Shown here piece by piece: positions 10,009 to 18,157 of a stretch of DNA of 55,976 nt; position 1 is the stretch's first letter; the number at the start of each line of letters is the position of its first letter. A program made the translations under genes and the position numbers. Below the pieces are notes generated by a model that did no database searches, was not told the origin of the DNA, and saw only the letters and a program-made list of their open reading frames with translations. Source of the DNA: Catenulispora rubra. GTDB lineage: Bacteria; Actinomycetota; Actinomycetes; Streptomycetales; Catenulisporaceae. The DNA is taken from assembly GCF_015356825.1 (NCBI RefSeq), contig NZ_JAACYW010000047.1:1-55976 (forward strand), written 5' to 3'.

Positions 10009-10762
10009 GATCTCGGATGACGTCCTGTCATTCGCCTTGCCAACCGAGGCGAATCTCTTTCCAGAGTTGTCCGCCTCGGTGAGCTGGGAAGACGTGGGAA
10101 AGGGCCGACGAGGCGCCGTACTCACCAGGATCGACGAGGCGGGTGGCGTACCCCTCGTGCGCACCACCACTCGATACGGCAGCCCGGCGCAGCGTTTCCG
10201 GGCGGTGCACGAGCGGCTAGCGCAGGAGGTTCAAGAGCGTGCGGCGCTTTCGGTCGGCTTCAACAACGCCCTCATCGAGACCTATACGAACGCTTACACG
10301 ACCATGGGCAGCCACTCCGACCAAGCCCTCGACTTGGCCGCCGAGTCCTTCATCGCCGTCTTCTCCTGCTACCAGAACCCCGAAGCCGGCCCGCCAAGGA
10401 AGCTGACCTTCGAACCCAAGGAACCCGGCGGCGAGAAGTTCGAGATCCCCCTCACCCACAACAGCATCGTCGCCTTCTCCGTCACCACGAACCGCCGCCT
10501 CAAGCACAAGATCACCCTGGACGCGCCCGCCCAAACGGCGGACAACCAATGGCTGGGCGTCACCTTCCGAACATCAAAGACCCTCATCCACTTCCGCGAC
10601 GGCCACGCCTACCTCGCAAACGACGCGCGCCTCACACCAGCCGACGACGAGCAGCAGCGCGAGTTCTACCAACTACGCCGCCGCGAGAACAACGAAACGG
10701 ACTTCGTCTACCCTCCGCTGACGTACACCATCAGCGCCAGCGACGTGCTGCCGCCGGTCTGA
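9992..10762 (+). CDS. AlkB-like 2OG-Fe(II) oxygenase, short paralogue
   Basis: A 256-residue protein with a textbook AlkB-type motif series: NNALIETYTNAYTTMG leading to H108-S-D110, then EIPLTHNSIVAFSVTTNRRL before H162 in KHKITL, and R183 in WLGVTFRTS. That last element matches the TFR motif which binds 2-oxoglutarate in AlkB. It begins inside the 3' end of the upstream paralogue (17-nt overlap), with GGAG about 6 nt before the ATG, so co-translation is likely. AlkB-family enzymes remove alkyl groups from bases oxidatively, but relatives act on other substrates, so the reaction here is inferred only at fold level. Confidence 0.75.
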   Translation: MPRESEISDDVLSFALPTEANLFPELSASVSWEDVGKGRRGAVLTRIDEAGGVPLVRTTTRYGSPAQRFRAVHERLAQEVQERAALSVGFNNALIETYTNAYTTMGSHSDQALDLAAESFIAVFSCYQNPEAGPPRKLTFEPKEPGGEKFEIPLTHNSIVAFSVTTNRRLKHKITLDAPAQTADNQWLGVTFRTSKTLIHFRDGHAYLANDARLTPADDEQQREFYQLRRRENNETDFVYPPLTYTISASDVLPPV

Positions 10763-10781
10763 TCTGGGAGGAATCGGCCCA

Positions 10782-10804
10782 GCCGGGCTCGAGTCCGAGC
10801 CGGC
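10782..10804. terminator. Bidirectional hairpin terminator between convergent genes
   Basis: GCCGGGCTCG and CGAGCCGGC form a GC-rich stem with one bulged G and a 4-nt loop (AGTC). It lies between the dioxygenase stop (10762) and the convergent helicase stop (10815). No U-tract follows, which is usual in high-GC actinobacteria. Confidence 0.5.
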
Positions 10805-10814
10805 CATCTCAGTC

Positions 10815-13800
10815 CTAGATGTCGTTGAGATGACGCGTCAGCTCGACGAAGTACCGTTCGTTCTTCCACAGGTCGCGGTTCCCGATGACGTACAGCCGGC
10901 GCTTCGCCCGAGAGGCCGCGACGTTGAGCAGATTCGGTTTGGCGGCGGCCCAGCCGCGTTGGCCGGGCTTGCGCGGGTCGCTGCCCAGGACCAGGAGCAC
11001 GATGTCGGCCTCCTTGCCCTGCATGGTGTGGATGGTGCCGACAGCGTCTTCTCCGGGCAGGTCCAGGCCCAGCCCTTGACAGCCTTCGACGACGTCACGG
11101 AAGGGGCTGATCACCTTGATCTCGGCGGGATCGACGTTTCGGGCGAGCAGGGCCTCGACGATCCGGCGCACGGTTCGGCCTTCGGCGGGGATCCACGTTC
11201 CCTCAGCGTCCGGAGCCTCCACGTGGTCCCACCGGCTGGCCGGAAGCGCCAGGTACGGGTCGTCGGCGGGCTGGACCGGATGCTTGCCGTTGACCATCAG
11301 GGTGCCGCCGTAGGCGATGGTGTTGCTGATGGTGAACGTCGGATCGTCGCAGCGGCGGTGGACGCGAAGCGGCGCGCCGACCCAGGTCCGGTCGGTCGTG
11401 CCGTCCGGGCTGGGCACGTCGAGCCAGGTGCCGTGTGGGGCCGGCCGGTCGGCCAGGGCCTGGACCGAGGTCCAGCCCGGCAGCCATTCCTCGGCGACGC
11501 CGAAGTGGTTCCGCAGCGCCTGTTGCACGGTGTGCGGGATGGTGACCACCGGTTCCAGCTGGAGCGGGTCGCCGACGACGACCGCACGCCGGGCCCGCAG
11601 CAGTACCCCGCAGGCATTCTGCGGGGCGGCCTGCCCGGCCTCGTCGATGAACGCCCAGCCCAGGTCGCCCGGGCCGAGGTGGGAGAACAGCCGGCCCGCG
11701 GACGCGAACGTGGTGGAGACGACCGGAATCGCCAGGAACAGCGACTGCCATGCCGCCTTGATCGCCTCGCCGTCGGCGTTCTCCGGAACCGCGCCGCTGA
11801 TGACGTCGAATGCCGCGTACAGGTTCTGCCGCATCGTGCGCGCGTTGGCCAGCAGGAAGGACTTGTGCAACCGGAGGGCTTCCAGGAACAGCCGGGTACG
11901 CGCCTCTGCGATCTCCGCATCGCCCCAGGGGGCGAGCATCTCGCGTGCCGCGTCCTGCGTGATCGTGTCCGCGGTCGGCACGTGGCCCGGCCAGGCGGCC
12001 ACCGCCTTGCTCCACTCCTGCTCCGCGCGCTGGAGCCGTTTGGTCGCCTCGGAGTGCCGACCGGTCACGTCGGCCAGTTGGCGACGCAGGCTGTCGGACC
12101 GGTTCGCGGCGTCCTGCACGGCGCGGCGGACAACGGCGCCGGCGGCATCGGCGGCCGCCATCGCCGCGGCCAGCGTTTGATCCCGCTCGTGCCATTCCCG
12201 TCCGGCCCGGCCCCGAGTGGACAGGCTCACCCAGAGACCCGGTTTGTAGTCGGAGTGTTCGCTCCGGGCCCGCCGGGTCAGCTCCCTGGCGTTCTCCGCC
12301 TCGGCGAGCGCGGCATCGGCCTGTGCGCGTGCGGCATCGGTGGCCTGGATCCGTTCGCGCAAGTGGTCGGCCGAATCGGCCAGGGTCCTGATGTCCAGGG
12401 CGAGTTCGGTGACTCTGCGGCCGGCGTCCGCTGCCGCCTGCCGCAGCGTCGTCAAGGCCTCGACGGCTGCCTTGGCAGCGGAGAACCGGGCAACCGCAGC
12501 GGGCCAGTTCACCGGCTCGCCACCGTTGTTCTGGGCACTGAGGATGTCGGCCAGTCCGGCTTGGCTCCGAACGGCCTCCCGTTCCTCGCGGGCGGCGGCG
12601 TTCTCTTCCTGCTCGGTGACGCCCCACCACACACGCTGGGTGAAGGCCTTGCGGTACTTCATGGCGCCAAGCGCCCCGGCGATCGCAGCCCAGGCCTGCC
12701 CGTCAGGCGGCGATTGCTCCAAGCCCAGCGCGATCGACGCCGCGCCGGCAAAGTAGTCGACGTCCTTTGCAGTGGCCCGCCAGGACGCGTCGATGCCTTT
12801 GGGGCCGGGAAACTCGCGGGTGATGTTCTTGGCCGCGCCGTTGTTCGCACACGCCACGACCATCTCGAAGCCGACCAGCTCCGGCCGCAGTTGGCGCACC
12901 GTCTTGCGCCAGTTCTCAGTGCTCCACGAGTGGCTCCCGATGAACGCGGCCTCCGGTCGCGGCAGCGCCGCGAGACGTTCGGCGCGTTGCACCACCAGGC
13001 CGGCGATCACATCGCGCAGCATCGTCGTCTTGCCGGTGCCCGGCGGGCCGTTGACCGCGAACACGGGAACTCGGTCGGCGGTCTGGGCGTCGAAGATCCG
13101 GTTCACGGCGAACTGTTGGCTGAGCACCAGTGGATGTCCCGCCTTGGTGACCCAGCGTCCACCGGGAACGTGGCGGGGCTCGGTGGCGGCGAGGACTGCT
13201 CCGGGCTGTTGCCGCACATCGATGCGCTCGTGGACATCGATCGCCTCGCGGGGGCGCAGGTAGGCGGTCAACGGCGCGCTGGCCCGGCTTATATCCAGCG
13301 CGTTCGCCGCACGGGTGAGGTCGTCCAGGATGAAGCTGTTCAAGAAGCCGTTGTCGGCGTTCTCGTTCGCTTTGACGCGCACCCGGCGACTCGCCACCCA
13401 GATCGCGCCGGGGTCCAACGCCTTCTCGACGCCCAACAGGTAAGCCTGCGCTTTGCGCAACTCGAACAGATCCGGCGTGGTCAGCGGGCGGCGCCGGTCG
13501 GTGACCTTCGCCGTGCTCTGCTTGTTGTCCGCGGGATCGCCGCCGGAAGCGTCGTCGCGCTCCTTCGAGCCCTCGGGCGCGGAATCGTCCGGGGAGATCA
13601 GCTTCTTGGCGAAGGTCTCGGTCGCCTTCCCCGCCGCGGCTCCGATCAGCGGTCCCGCGAACGACGTCGTCAGTGGGCCGACGATCGCCGACAATCCGCT
13701 TGCCGCCGCCTCGGCCGCGGCCTCCCGGGCGCGATCGACCAGATCCTTGGCCTTGGCCTGGCCCAGAGTCGGGATCACCGGATCACTCATGGAACGGACT

Positions 13801-14288
13801 GCGCTGCCGAAGCCGACGCGGGCGAGTGCCCAGTCGACATCATCGAGCCACTTCGGATCCCCCGGCCCCGGCCCGACGGTTCGGCCCACCGCCCACGCGC
13901 AGGCCGACAACACTTCCGAATCCTTGATGAGCTTGCCCTCGGCGTTCACCGTGAGGGCGAACAGCGCCGTGCACCCGGAGAGCCGCTCGTCGCGGTACTG
14001 CGGATCGTCGCCGAACACGTCTACTACCGCGTCACGCATCCGCTCCAGCTCGAAGACCCCGCCGAAGACGGTGTGCTGCCAGGTGAAGCCCGCCGGGGGC
14101 CGGAGTCGCTCGTCGGTCTGGTTCGGATGCTGTGGATGCCAGGGCGGAACCTGGTTTTCCTGCAGGTCAAGGACGTCTTTGTGGTCTGAGGGCCGCTCTC
14201 GGATGGAGGGAGGGCTGAATATCTCCACCGCCCGCCAGAACCTGACGGTCTGTGCCGACCCATCGCCCCGTGCCATCCGAACCCCCAT
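10815..14288 (-). CDS. UPF1/DNA2-like superfamily 1 helicase with long coiled-coil insertion
   Basis: About 1157 residues. SF1B helicase motifs, numbered from the chosen start, are Walker A GPPGTGKTT at 414-422, Walker B as DEAGQ at 882-886, motif III GDPLQLEP near 906, RVHRRC near 975, motif V IHTMQGKEAD near 1086 and motif VI NVAASRAKRRLYVIGN near 1122. An Ala/Glu/Arg-rich coiled coil (about 570-770) is inserted between Walker A and B, as in several large bacterial conflict-type helicases. The first 350 residues are of unknown fold. The ATG at 14288 (GAGGG 11 nt upstream) or 14276 is more likely than the longer open frame, which would run into the neighbouring small gene. Expected activity is ATP-driven translocation or unwinding of DNA or RNA. 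Confidence 0.8.
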   Translation of the reverse strand: MGVRMARGDGSAQTVRFWRAVEIFSPPSIRERPSDHKDVLDLQENQVPPWHPQHPNQTDERLRPPAGFTWQHTVFGGVFELERMRDAVVDVFGDDPQYRDERLSGCTALFALTVNAEGKLIKDSEVLSACAWAVGRTVGPGPGDPKWLDDVDWALARVGFGSAVRSMSDPVIPTLGQAKAKDLVDRAREAAAEAAASGLSAIVGPLTTSFAGPLIGAAAGKATETFAKKLISPDDSAPEGSKERDDASGGDPADNKQSTAKVTDRRRPLTTPDLFELRKAQAYLLGVEKALDPGAIWVASRRVRVKANENADNGFLNSFILDDLTRAANALDISRASAPLTAYLRPREAIDVHERIDVRQQPGAVLAATEPRHVPGGRWVTKAGHPLVLSQQFAVNRIFDAQTADRVPVFAVNGPPGTGKTTMLRDVIAGLVVQRAERLAALPRPEAAFIGSHSWSTENWRKTVRQLRPELVGFEMVVACANNGAAKNITREFPGPKGIDASWRATAKDVDYFAGAASIALGLEQSPPDGQAWAAIAGALGAMKYRKAFTQRVWWGVTEQEENAAAREEREAVRSQAGLADILSAQNNGGEPVNWPAAVARFSAAKAAVEALTTLRQAAADAGRRVTELALDIRTLADSADHLRERIQATDAARAQADAALAEAENARELTRRARSEHSDYKPGLWVSLSTRGRAGREWHERDQTLAAAMAAADAAGAVVRRAVQDAANRSDSLRRQLADVTGRHSEATKRLQRAEQEWSKAVAAWPGHVPTADTITQDAAREMLAPWGDAEIAEARTRLFLEALRLHKSFLLANARTMRQNLYAAFDVISGAVPENADGEAIKAAWQSLFLAIPVVSTTFASAGRLFSHLGPGDLGWAFIDEAGQAAPQNACGVLLRARRAVVVGDPLQLEPVVTIPHTVQQALRNHFGVAEEWLPGWTSVQALADRPAPHGTWLDVPSPDGTTDRTWVGAPLRVHRRCDDPTFTISNTIAYGGTLMVNGKHPVQPADDPYLALPASRWDHVEAPDAEGTWIPAEGRTVRRIVEALLARNVDPAEIKVISPFRDVVEGCQGLGLDLPGEDAVGTIHTMQGKEADIVLLVLGSDPRKPGQRGWAAAKPNLLNVAASRAKRRLYVIGNRDLWKNERYFVELTRHLNDI

Positions 14289-14317
14289 GCGATTACAAGC
14301 CCTCGGCGTCGGATCGC

Positions 14318-14683
14318 TCAGTTGAGCGTGATGTTCGCGTGGGTGTAGTCCCGGCCCTGCACGACGCGCTCGGCCGACCCGGACACATTGTTCGTGACGT
14401 TGTCCGAGCCTGCGATCGTGACGTTTCCCGATCCCATGACCGACTGGTGCCACTCGCCGAGCTCTCTGGCCAGGGCCGGGTCCGCTTGGGCGGCAGTGGC
14501 GAGTTCGTCGGCCAGCGCGGATGCTTCTTCGGCGGATGCTGGCAGCTCAGGGGTCCGACCCCGGTGGCGGGTCACGAGGGCCTTCAGGGCGTCCCACGCC
14601 TTCGAGCCGGCCTGGCTTGCCGCGCTGTCAAGGAACTTCGTCAGCGCGGCCGAGATCATGGTCGGAGTCAGTATGGGATCCAT
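14318..14683 (-). CDS. Small helical protein with C-terminal RHIM/amyloid-like motif (putative Bell-type effector)
   Basis: A 121-residue protein. Residues 1-82 are predicted almost entirely helical (MDPILTPTMISAALTKFLDS at the start, an Ala-rich middle, an ELGEWHQS helix). A Gly/Asn-rich linker follows, and residues 98-121 carry VSGSAERVVQGRDYTHANI, ending the protein. The same motif sits at the N-terminus of the divergent NTPase gene next door and, more loosely, in the gene pair at 41-44 kb. In described bacterial NLR systems, small HeLo-like 'Bell' proteins carry a C-terminal amyloid signalling motif matching the N-terminus of an adjacent NLR. The architecture here fits, so I infer a membrane-active or cell-death effector. 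GAAAGG lies 5 nt before the ATG. Confidence 0.65.
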   Translation of the reverse strand: MDPILTPTMISAALTKFLDSAASQAGSKAWDALKALVTRHRGRTPELPASAEEASALADELATAAQADPALARELGEWHQSVMGSGNVTIAGSDNVTNNVSGSAERVVQGRDYTHANITLN

Positions 14684-14717
14684 GTCGGCCTTTCGCGCGT
14701 CGAATATGGGTTCTGAC

Positions 14718-14723
14718 ATCCTA
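14718..14723 (-). promoter_or_regulatory. Possible -10 box of the small effector gene
   Basis: TAGGAT on the minus strand matches the actinobacterial -10 consensus (TANNNT). It would give a leader of about 29 nt containing the GAAAGG ribosome-binding site. No convincing -35 hexamer is visible. Confidence 0.3.
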
Positions 14724-14784
14724 CGCTGTGAGCTCGGCGTCCGGCCGAGCATGCTTGCCGAGTGGCGCGCGGCAGGTGTCGGTC

Positions 14785-14814
14785 TGGCAAGTACGAGCCC
14801 TGTCACCGTAGGCT
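14785..14814 (+). promoter_or_regulatory. Putative leaderless promoter of the NLR-like gene
   Basis: TGGCAA (14785-14790), an 18-bp spacer and TAGGCT (14809-14814) lie 6 nt before the GTG start at 14821. This predicts a leaderless mRNA, and no ribosome-binding site is present. The 137-bp gap to the divergent small gene would hold both promoters, so joint control of sensor and effector is plausible. Confidence 0.4.
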
Positions 14815-14820
14815 GGGCAG

Positions 14821-16971
14821 GTGATAGACGCAGGTGGAGAGGCGAATCGGGGAGCGGTCGACAACGACGTCTCCGGGTCGGTGCACAGCCTCGTCCAGGG
14901 CCGCAGTTTCGACAATGCGACGATCAACTTCTTCGGCTCCGCGCCTCCGCGTCCGATCGGCACTCCGGCCATGCTGCCGCCCAGCTATGGCCCCTACACC
15001 GACCGGATCGCAGTGCACGAGCGTCTGGACCAGTTCGCCGATCGAGAAGTCGGGATGGTCCAGCTCGGCGGCGTGGCCGGGGTGGGGAAGTCCGCGACCG
15101 CCCTGCGCTATCTGCGTAGTCGCAGTGAGCGATACCGCGGGGGCGTCTACTACGCAGATCTCGGTGGCGGCCGTTCCGGTCGTGGCGTATCGGTCGCCGA
15201 TGCCCTGGACAGCTGGCTGGTCGCCAAGGGCGTTCTGCCGGCCGACGTTCCGCCGAGTCTGGCCGCGCGCTCGGCGCTGTTCCGGCAGATGACTGCCGAT
15301 GCGCCGGTTGCGGTGCTCATCGACGATCCCGTCAGCACGGCACAGGTGACGCCGCTGTGCCCGACGTCCGAGGGCAGCCTGATCATGGTAACCGCCCACC
15401 ACGAGCTCGGCGGGATCCGCACGGCCCACGGCGCGGAGTTCCTCCGCGTGCCGATGCTCGAACACGACTATGCCCTGGAACTGTTGGCCGGCCTGGTCGG
15501 CGCGGAACGCCTCCACGCCGAACAGGAAGCCTTCGACCAACTGGCGGCGTTCAGCGAAGGCCATCCACTGATGTTGCGGGTCATCGCCGCGGAACTGAAC
15601 CGCGGTCGGTGGGACACCGCCGAAGAGTTGGCTCTGCAGTTGGCGGACACCCGCAGCAGACTTCAGGCCGCGGACCAGATCATGGCATCAGGGGGTGACT
15701 ACTCGGTGAACGCCGCCTTGGAGCTCAGCGTCAGGGGTCTGTCGGAGCCCGGCCGAGTTCTGCTGCGTGCGCTGGCGTCCCATCCCGGAGCGGAGTTCGG
15801 CGCGGACCTGGTCGCCTTCTTGGGGGCAGACTCCGGTGCCCTGGCGGATCTGGTCGAGTCGGGGCTGGTCACCCCGCTGCACGAGACCGGGGCGCCCCGC
15901 TTCCTGCGACGCTGGCGGCTGCACACTCTGGTGCAGGACTTCGTCCGGCGCGAGGCGGCATCGGATCTCACCGCGTCGATCGCGACCGAGAAGGCGATCA
16001 TCGGCTGGTACCTGCGCCGCACCGCGGTGGCCGACAGGGCCCGTTCTCCGCGCTGGCACATCGGGCCGGACTTCACGGACGAGCCGCCCTTCGAGGATGC
16101 CGTCGCCGCCGTCCGCTGGCTGGAAGCCGAGCAGGCGAATCTGCGAAGCGCCGTGATCGCGGCGTCCGACTCGGGCGACCACGGCACTGTGTGGCAGTTG
16201 TGCGAGGTCCTGTGGGGTCTGTACTTCTGGAGCAACGCCTTCGGCGACTGGATCGACACCCACCAGCTGGGCATCGAATCGGCGATGCGTCTCGGCGACC
16301 GGGCGGCGGAGGGGCGCATCAGGTTGCAGCTTGGCTTTGCCTACTACAACCAGGACGATATAGACCAAGCCGCGGCGGAGTTCGCTTCCGCCGTTCCCGC
16401 CGCCGAGGACAGCGGAATGGCCAAGCTGCTGGCTGCCGCGATCGAGTCGGTCGGCCTGGCCGATCTGCGGCTCGGGCGGCCGCGGCAGGCCCTTGACGCG
16501 TTCGATCAGGTGCTCGCGCTGGTTGAGGCGGATCCTGAGGCCGGGCCTGCCGCTGTCGGCAACGTTCAGCGGCACCGGGCTCGAGCCCTCGGTGCCCTGG
16601 GTCGGCAGGCCGAGGCCATCGCCATCGTCAACGATCACGCGATCCCCGCCTACGAGGCCGACGGGAACAGCGCCTACAACCTGGCTCGAACGCTCGTCGA
16701 TCTCAGTGACCTTCTGATCGCCGGCGGCCGAGCCGACGAAGCCGTGGAACACGTGCACCTGGCCATCGCGGAGTTCGGCCGCCTTCGCAACCCTCTGCAA
16801 GGCGCGGTGGCGCTGACCACTCTTGCGTCGGCCTACGAGGCGCTCGGCGACATCGAGAACGCCACCAACGCCTTGCTCCGTGCGGCCGAAGTCTACGAAG
16901 CGCTGGGCTCGCTCAAGGCACCTGATGTCCGAGCCCGCGCTCAGGCATTGCAAGGTGGAGTCGAGAGTTGA
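14821..16971 (+). CDS. NLR-like STAND NTPase with N-terminal RHIM/amyloid-like motif and C-terminal TPR repeats
   Basis: A 716-residue protein. Residues 16-40 hold VSGSVHSLVQGRSFDNATI, the same motif that ends the divergent 121-residue protein. A P-loop NTPase of the NB-ARC type follows, with Walker A GVAGVGKS at 84-91, a hydrophobic Walker B strand ending in LIDDP near 164, and a GHPLMLR (GxP-type) motif near 252. A winged-helix-like segment lies at about 300-380, and helical TPR-type repeats run from about 430 to the end. STAND proteins use the repeats to sense a trigger and the NTPase to oligomerise. I infer that oligomerisation would template the motif onto the small partner. The GTG start appears leaderless. 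The 3' end stops 4 nt short of the convergent neighbour. Confidence 0.8.
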   Translation: MIDAGGEANRGAVDNDVSGSVHSLVQGRSFDNATINFFGSAPPRPIGTPAMLPPSYGPYTDRIAVHERLDQFADREVGMVQLGGVAGVGKSATALRYLRSRSERYRGGVYYADLGGGRSGRGVSVADALDSWLVAKGVLPADVPPSLAARSALFRQMTADAPVAVLIDDPVSTAQVTPLCPTSEGSLIMVTAHHELGGIRTAHGAEFLRVPMLEHDYALELLAGLVGAERLHAEQEAFDQLAAFSEGHPLMLRVIAAELNRGRWDTAEELALQLADTRSRLQAADQIMASGGDYSVNAALELSVRGLSEPGRVLLRALASHPGAEFGADLVAFLGADSGALADLVESGLVTPLHETGAPRFLRRWRLHTLVQDFVRREAASDLTASIATEKAIIGWYLRRTAVADRARSPRWHIGPDFTDEPPFEDAVAAVRWLEAEQANLRSAVIAASDSGDHGTVWQLCEVLWGLYFWSNAFGDWIDTHQLGIESAMRLGDRAAEGRIRLQLGFAYYNQDDIDQAAAEFASAVPAAEDSGMAKLLAAAIESVGLADLRLGRPRQALDAFDQVLALVEADPEAGPAAVGNVQRHRARALGALGRQAEAIAIVNDHAIPAYEADGNSAYNLARTLVDLSDLLIAGGRADEAVEHVHLAIAEFGRLRNPLQGAVALTTLASAYEALGDIENATNALLRAAEVYEALGSLKAPDVRARAQALQGGVES

Positions 16972-16975
16972 ACGA

Positions 16976-18157
16976 TCAGGGGTCGCGGGGTAGAGGGACG
17001 CGGACGATCTCGTCGTAGAGCTGGGACGCCAATGTCGCGGGGTCCCTGCCCGGCGCAGTATCGCGGACGATCTCGGTCCCGTCCCGCAGCCTCATCCGGC
17101 AGGTATCGCCATCGATCAGACCAGCCACGGTCAGGCCCGGCAGGCGCTCGAAGACTCGTTCCGCCCAATCCGGTGGCGCCCCGAGCGCGTCGCGGACCAT
17201 CACGTCGGCCATCTCGGCGGCACGCCCGGCTGGCTGCGTCGCGTCGACGACCACATGCCCGCCGACTCGTGGCGTGCTGGCGTGGGCTACGGCCATCGGG
17301 AACCGCTCGACCCTGTCACCTTCTACTGTGGCCCACAACGGCGACACGCGTTGCCGCTGGTGATGCAGTACGGGCACCGGCTCGGGCACGGCTGGCGACG
17401 GCGGCTCATCCAGGCCCAGTACGCGGTAGAACAGGGTTCTGAGAAGTTCCAGCGAGCGTCCGGGGAAGGACGTCACGCGGCCCGTCACGTCGGCGTACTG
17501 AGCAGGTTCATACGTGGCCATCAGCTTCTCGATCTGGTCCCGTAAGCACGAGTCCAGCTGTAACCGCGGCGCCGCTTCGGCGAATTGCGCGATCGGCGAC
17601 TCGGGGTCCACCGCGTCGGCGGGATACGTTGCGAGAACAGTGGGAATGCCGAGCGCCGCGCCGTAGAACGTCACGGAACCGTGGTCGCCCACGACGGCGT
17701 CGGCGGCAAGCAGCGCCGCGCGCCACTCCAACGGCGGCACGACCAGTAGTCCGCCGCGGCGTGCGTGGGCCAGAACACGCTCGACTTCAGCTCTGCCGTG
17801 TGCGTGGACGACGTTGGGATGGATCACGGCGGCCACCATGAAGTCATCCACCGGCAACTCCGCCACCAGGCGCTCGACGAGGTCGATATGCCTGCCGAAC
17901 AGCGAGTTCTCGCCCCAGGTCGTGTTCACGACCACCAGTCGGCGGTCGCCCAGGCCGAGAGCCGAGCGGTAGAGGTCCCGGTCCGGTGCGCTCTCCAGCA
18001 ATCTGTCGAAGCACGGATCGCCGGCGACGACGGCGGTTGACGCGGCCGCCGGGGCGGCCTTGCGGAACCGCTCGAGTTGCTCGGAATGGGACAGGATCTG
18101 GGCGGTCGCTATGGGTTCGCCGTCATGGAGGACCCAGGCATCCGACAAGCCGAACAC
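16976..18157 (-). CDS. C-terminal part of a frame-interrupted GT-B/glycerophosphotransferase-like enzyme
   Basis: A 393-residue frame opening at a GTG, with no ribosome-binding site. It contains the GDPCFDRLLES strand, an HPNVVHAHG segment and GDHGSVTFYGAALGIPTV, a nucleotide-sugar-binding-type signature of GT-B and CDP-glycerol glycerophosphotransferase-like proteins. It continues the protein begun in the frame ending at 18109. In this frame a TGA lies at 18253-18251, just upstream of a heptanucleotide repeat, so the start cannot be further upstream. From the ATG at 18663 to this stop is 1688 nt, and one more 7-bp unit would give 1695 nt, a single 564-residue protein. As written the gene is off or split. 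A role in surface-polymer synthesis is inferred from the fold. Confidence 0.7.
   Translation of the reverse strand: MFGLSDAWVLHDGEPIATAQILSHSEQLERFRKAAPAAASTAVVAGDPCFDRLLESAPDRDLYRSALGLGDRRLVVVNTTWGENSLFGRHIDLVERLVAELPVDDFMVAAVIHPNVVHAHGRAEVERVLAHARRGGLLVVPPLEWRAALLAADAVVGDHGSVTFYGAALGIPTVLATYPADAVDPESPIAQFAEAAPRLQLDSCLRDQIEKLMATYEPAQYADVTGRVTSFPGRSLELLRTLFYRVLGLDEPPSPAVPEPVPVLHHQRQRVSPLWATVEGDRVERFPMAVAHASTPRVGGHVVVDATQPAGRAAEMADVMVRDALGAPPDWAERVFERLPGLTVAGLIDGDTCRMRLRDGTEIVRDTAPGRDPATLASQLYDEIVRVPLPRDP

Noticed and set aside
10830..14189. A 1119-residue plus-strand open frame opposite the helicase gene
   Set aside because: It is an antisense shadow caused by high-GC codon bias. It has no domains, and the minus strand carries all helicase motifs.
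14684..14806. A longer start for the small effector gene (41 extra residues)
   Set aside because: The extra part crosses the putative -10 box and lacks a ribosome-binding site. The ATG at 14683 has GAAAGG 5 nt upstream and matches the start of the paralogue at 43.8 kb.
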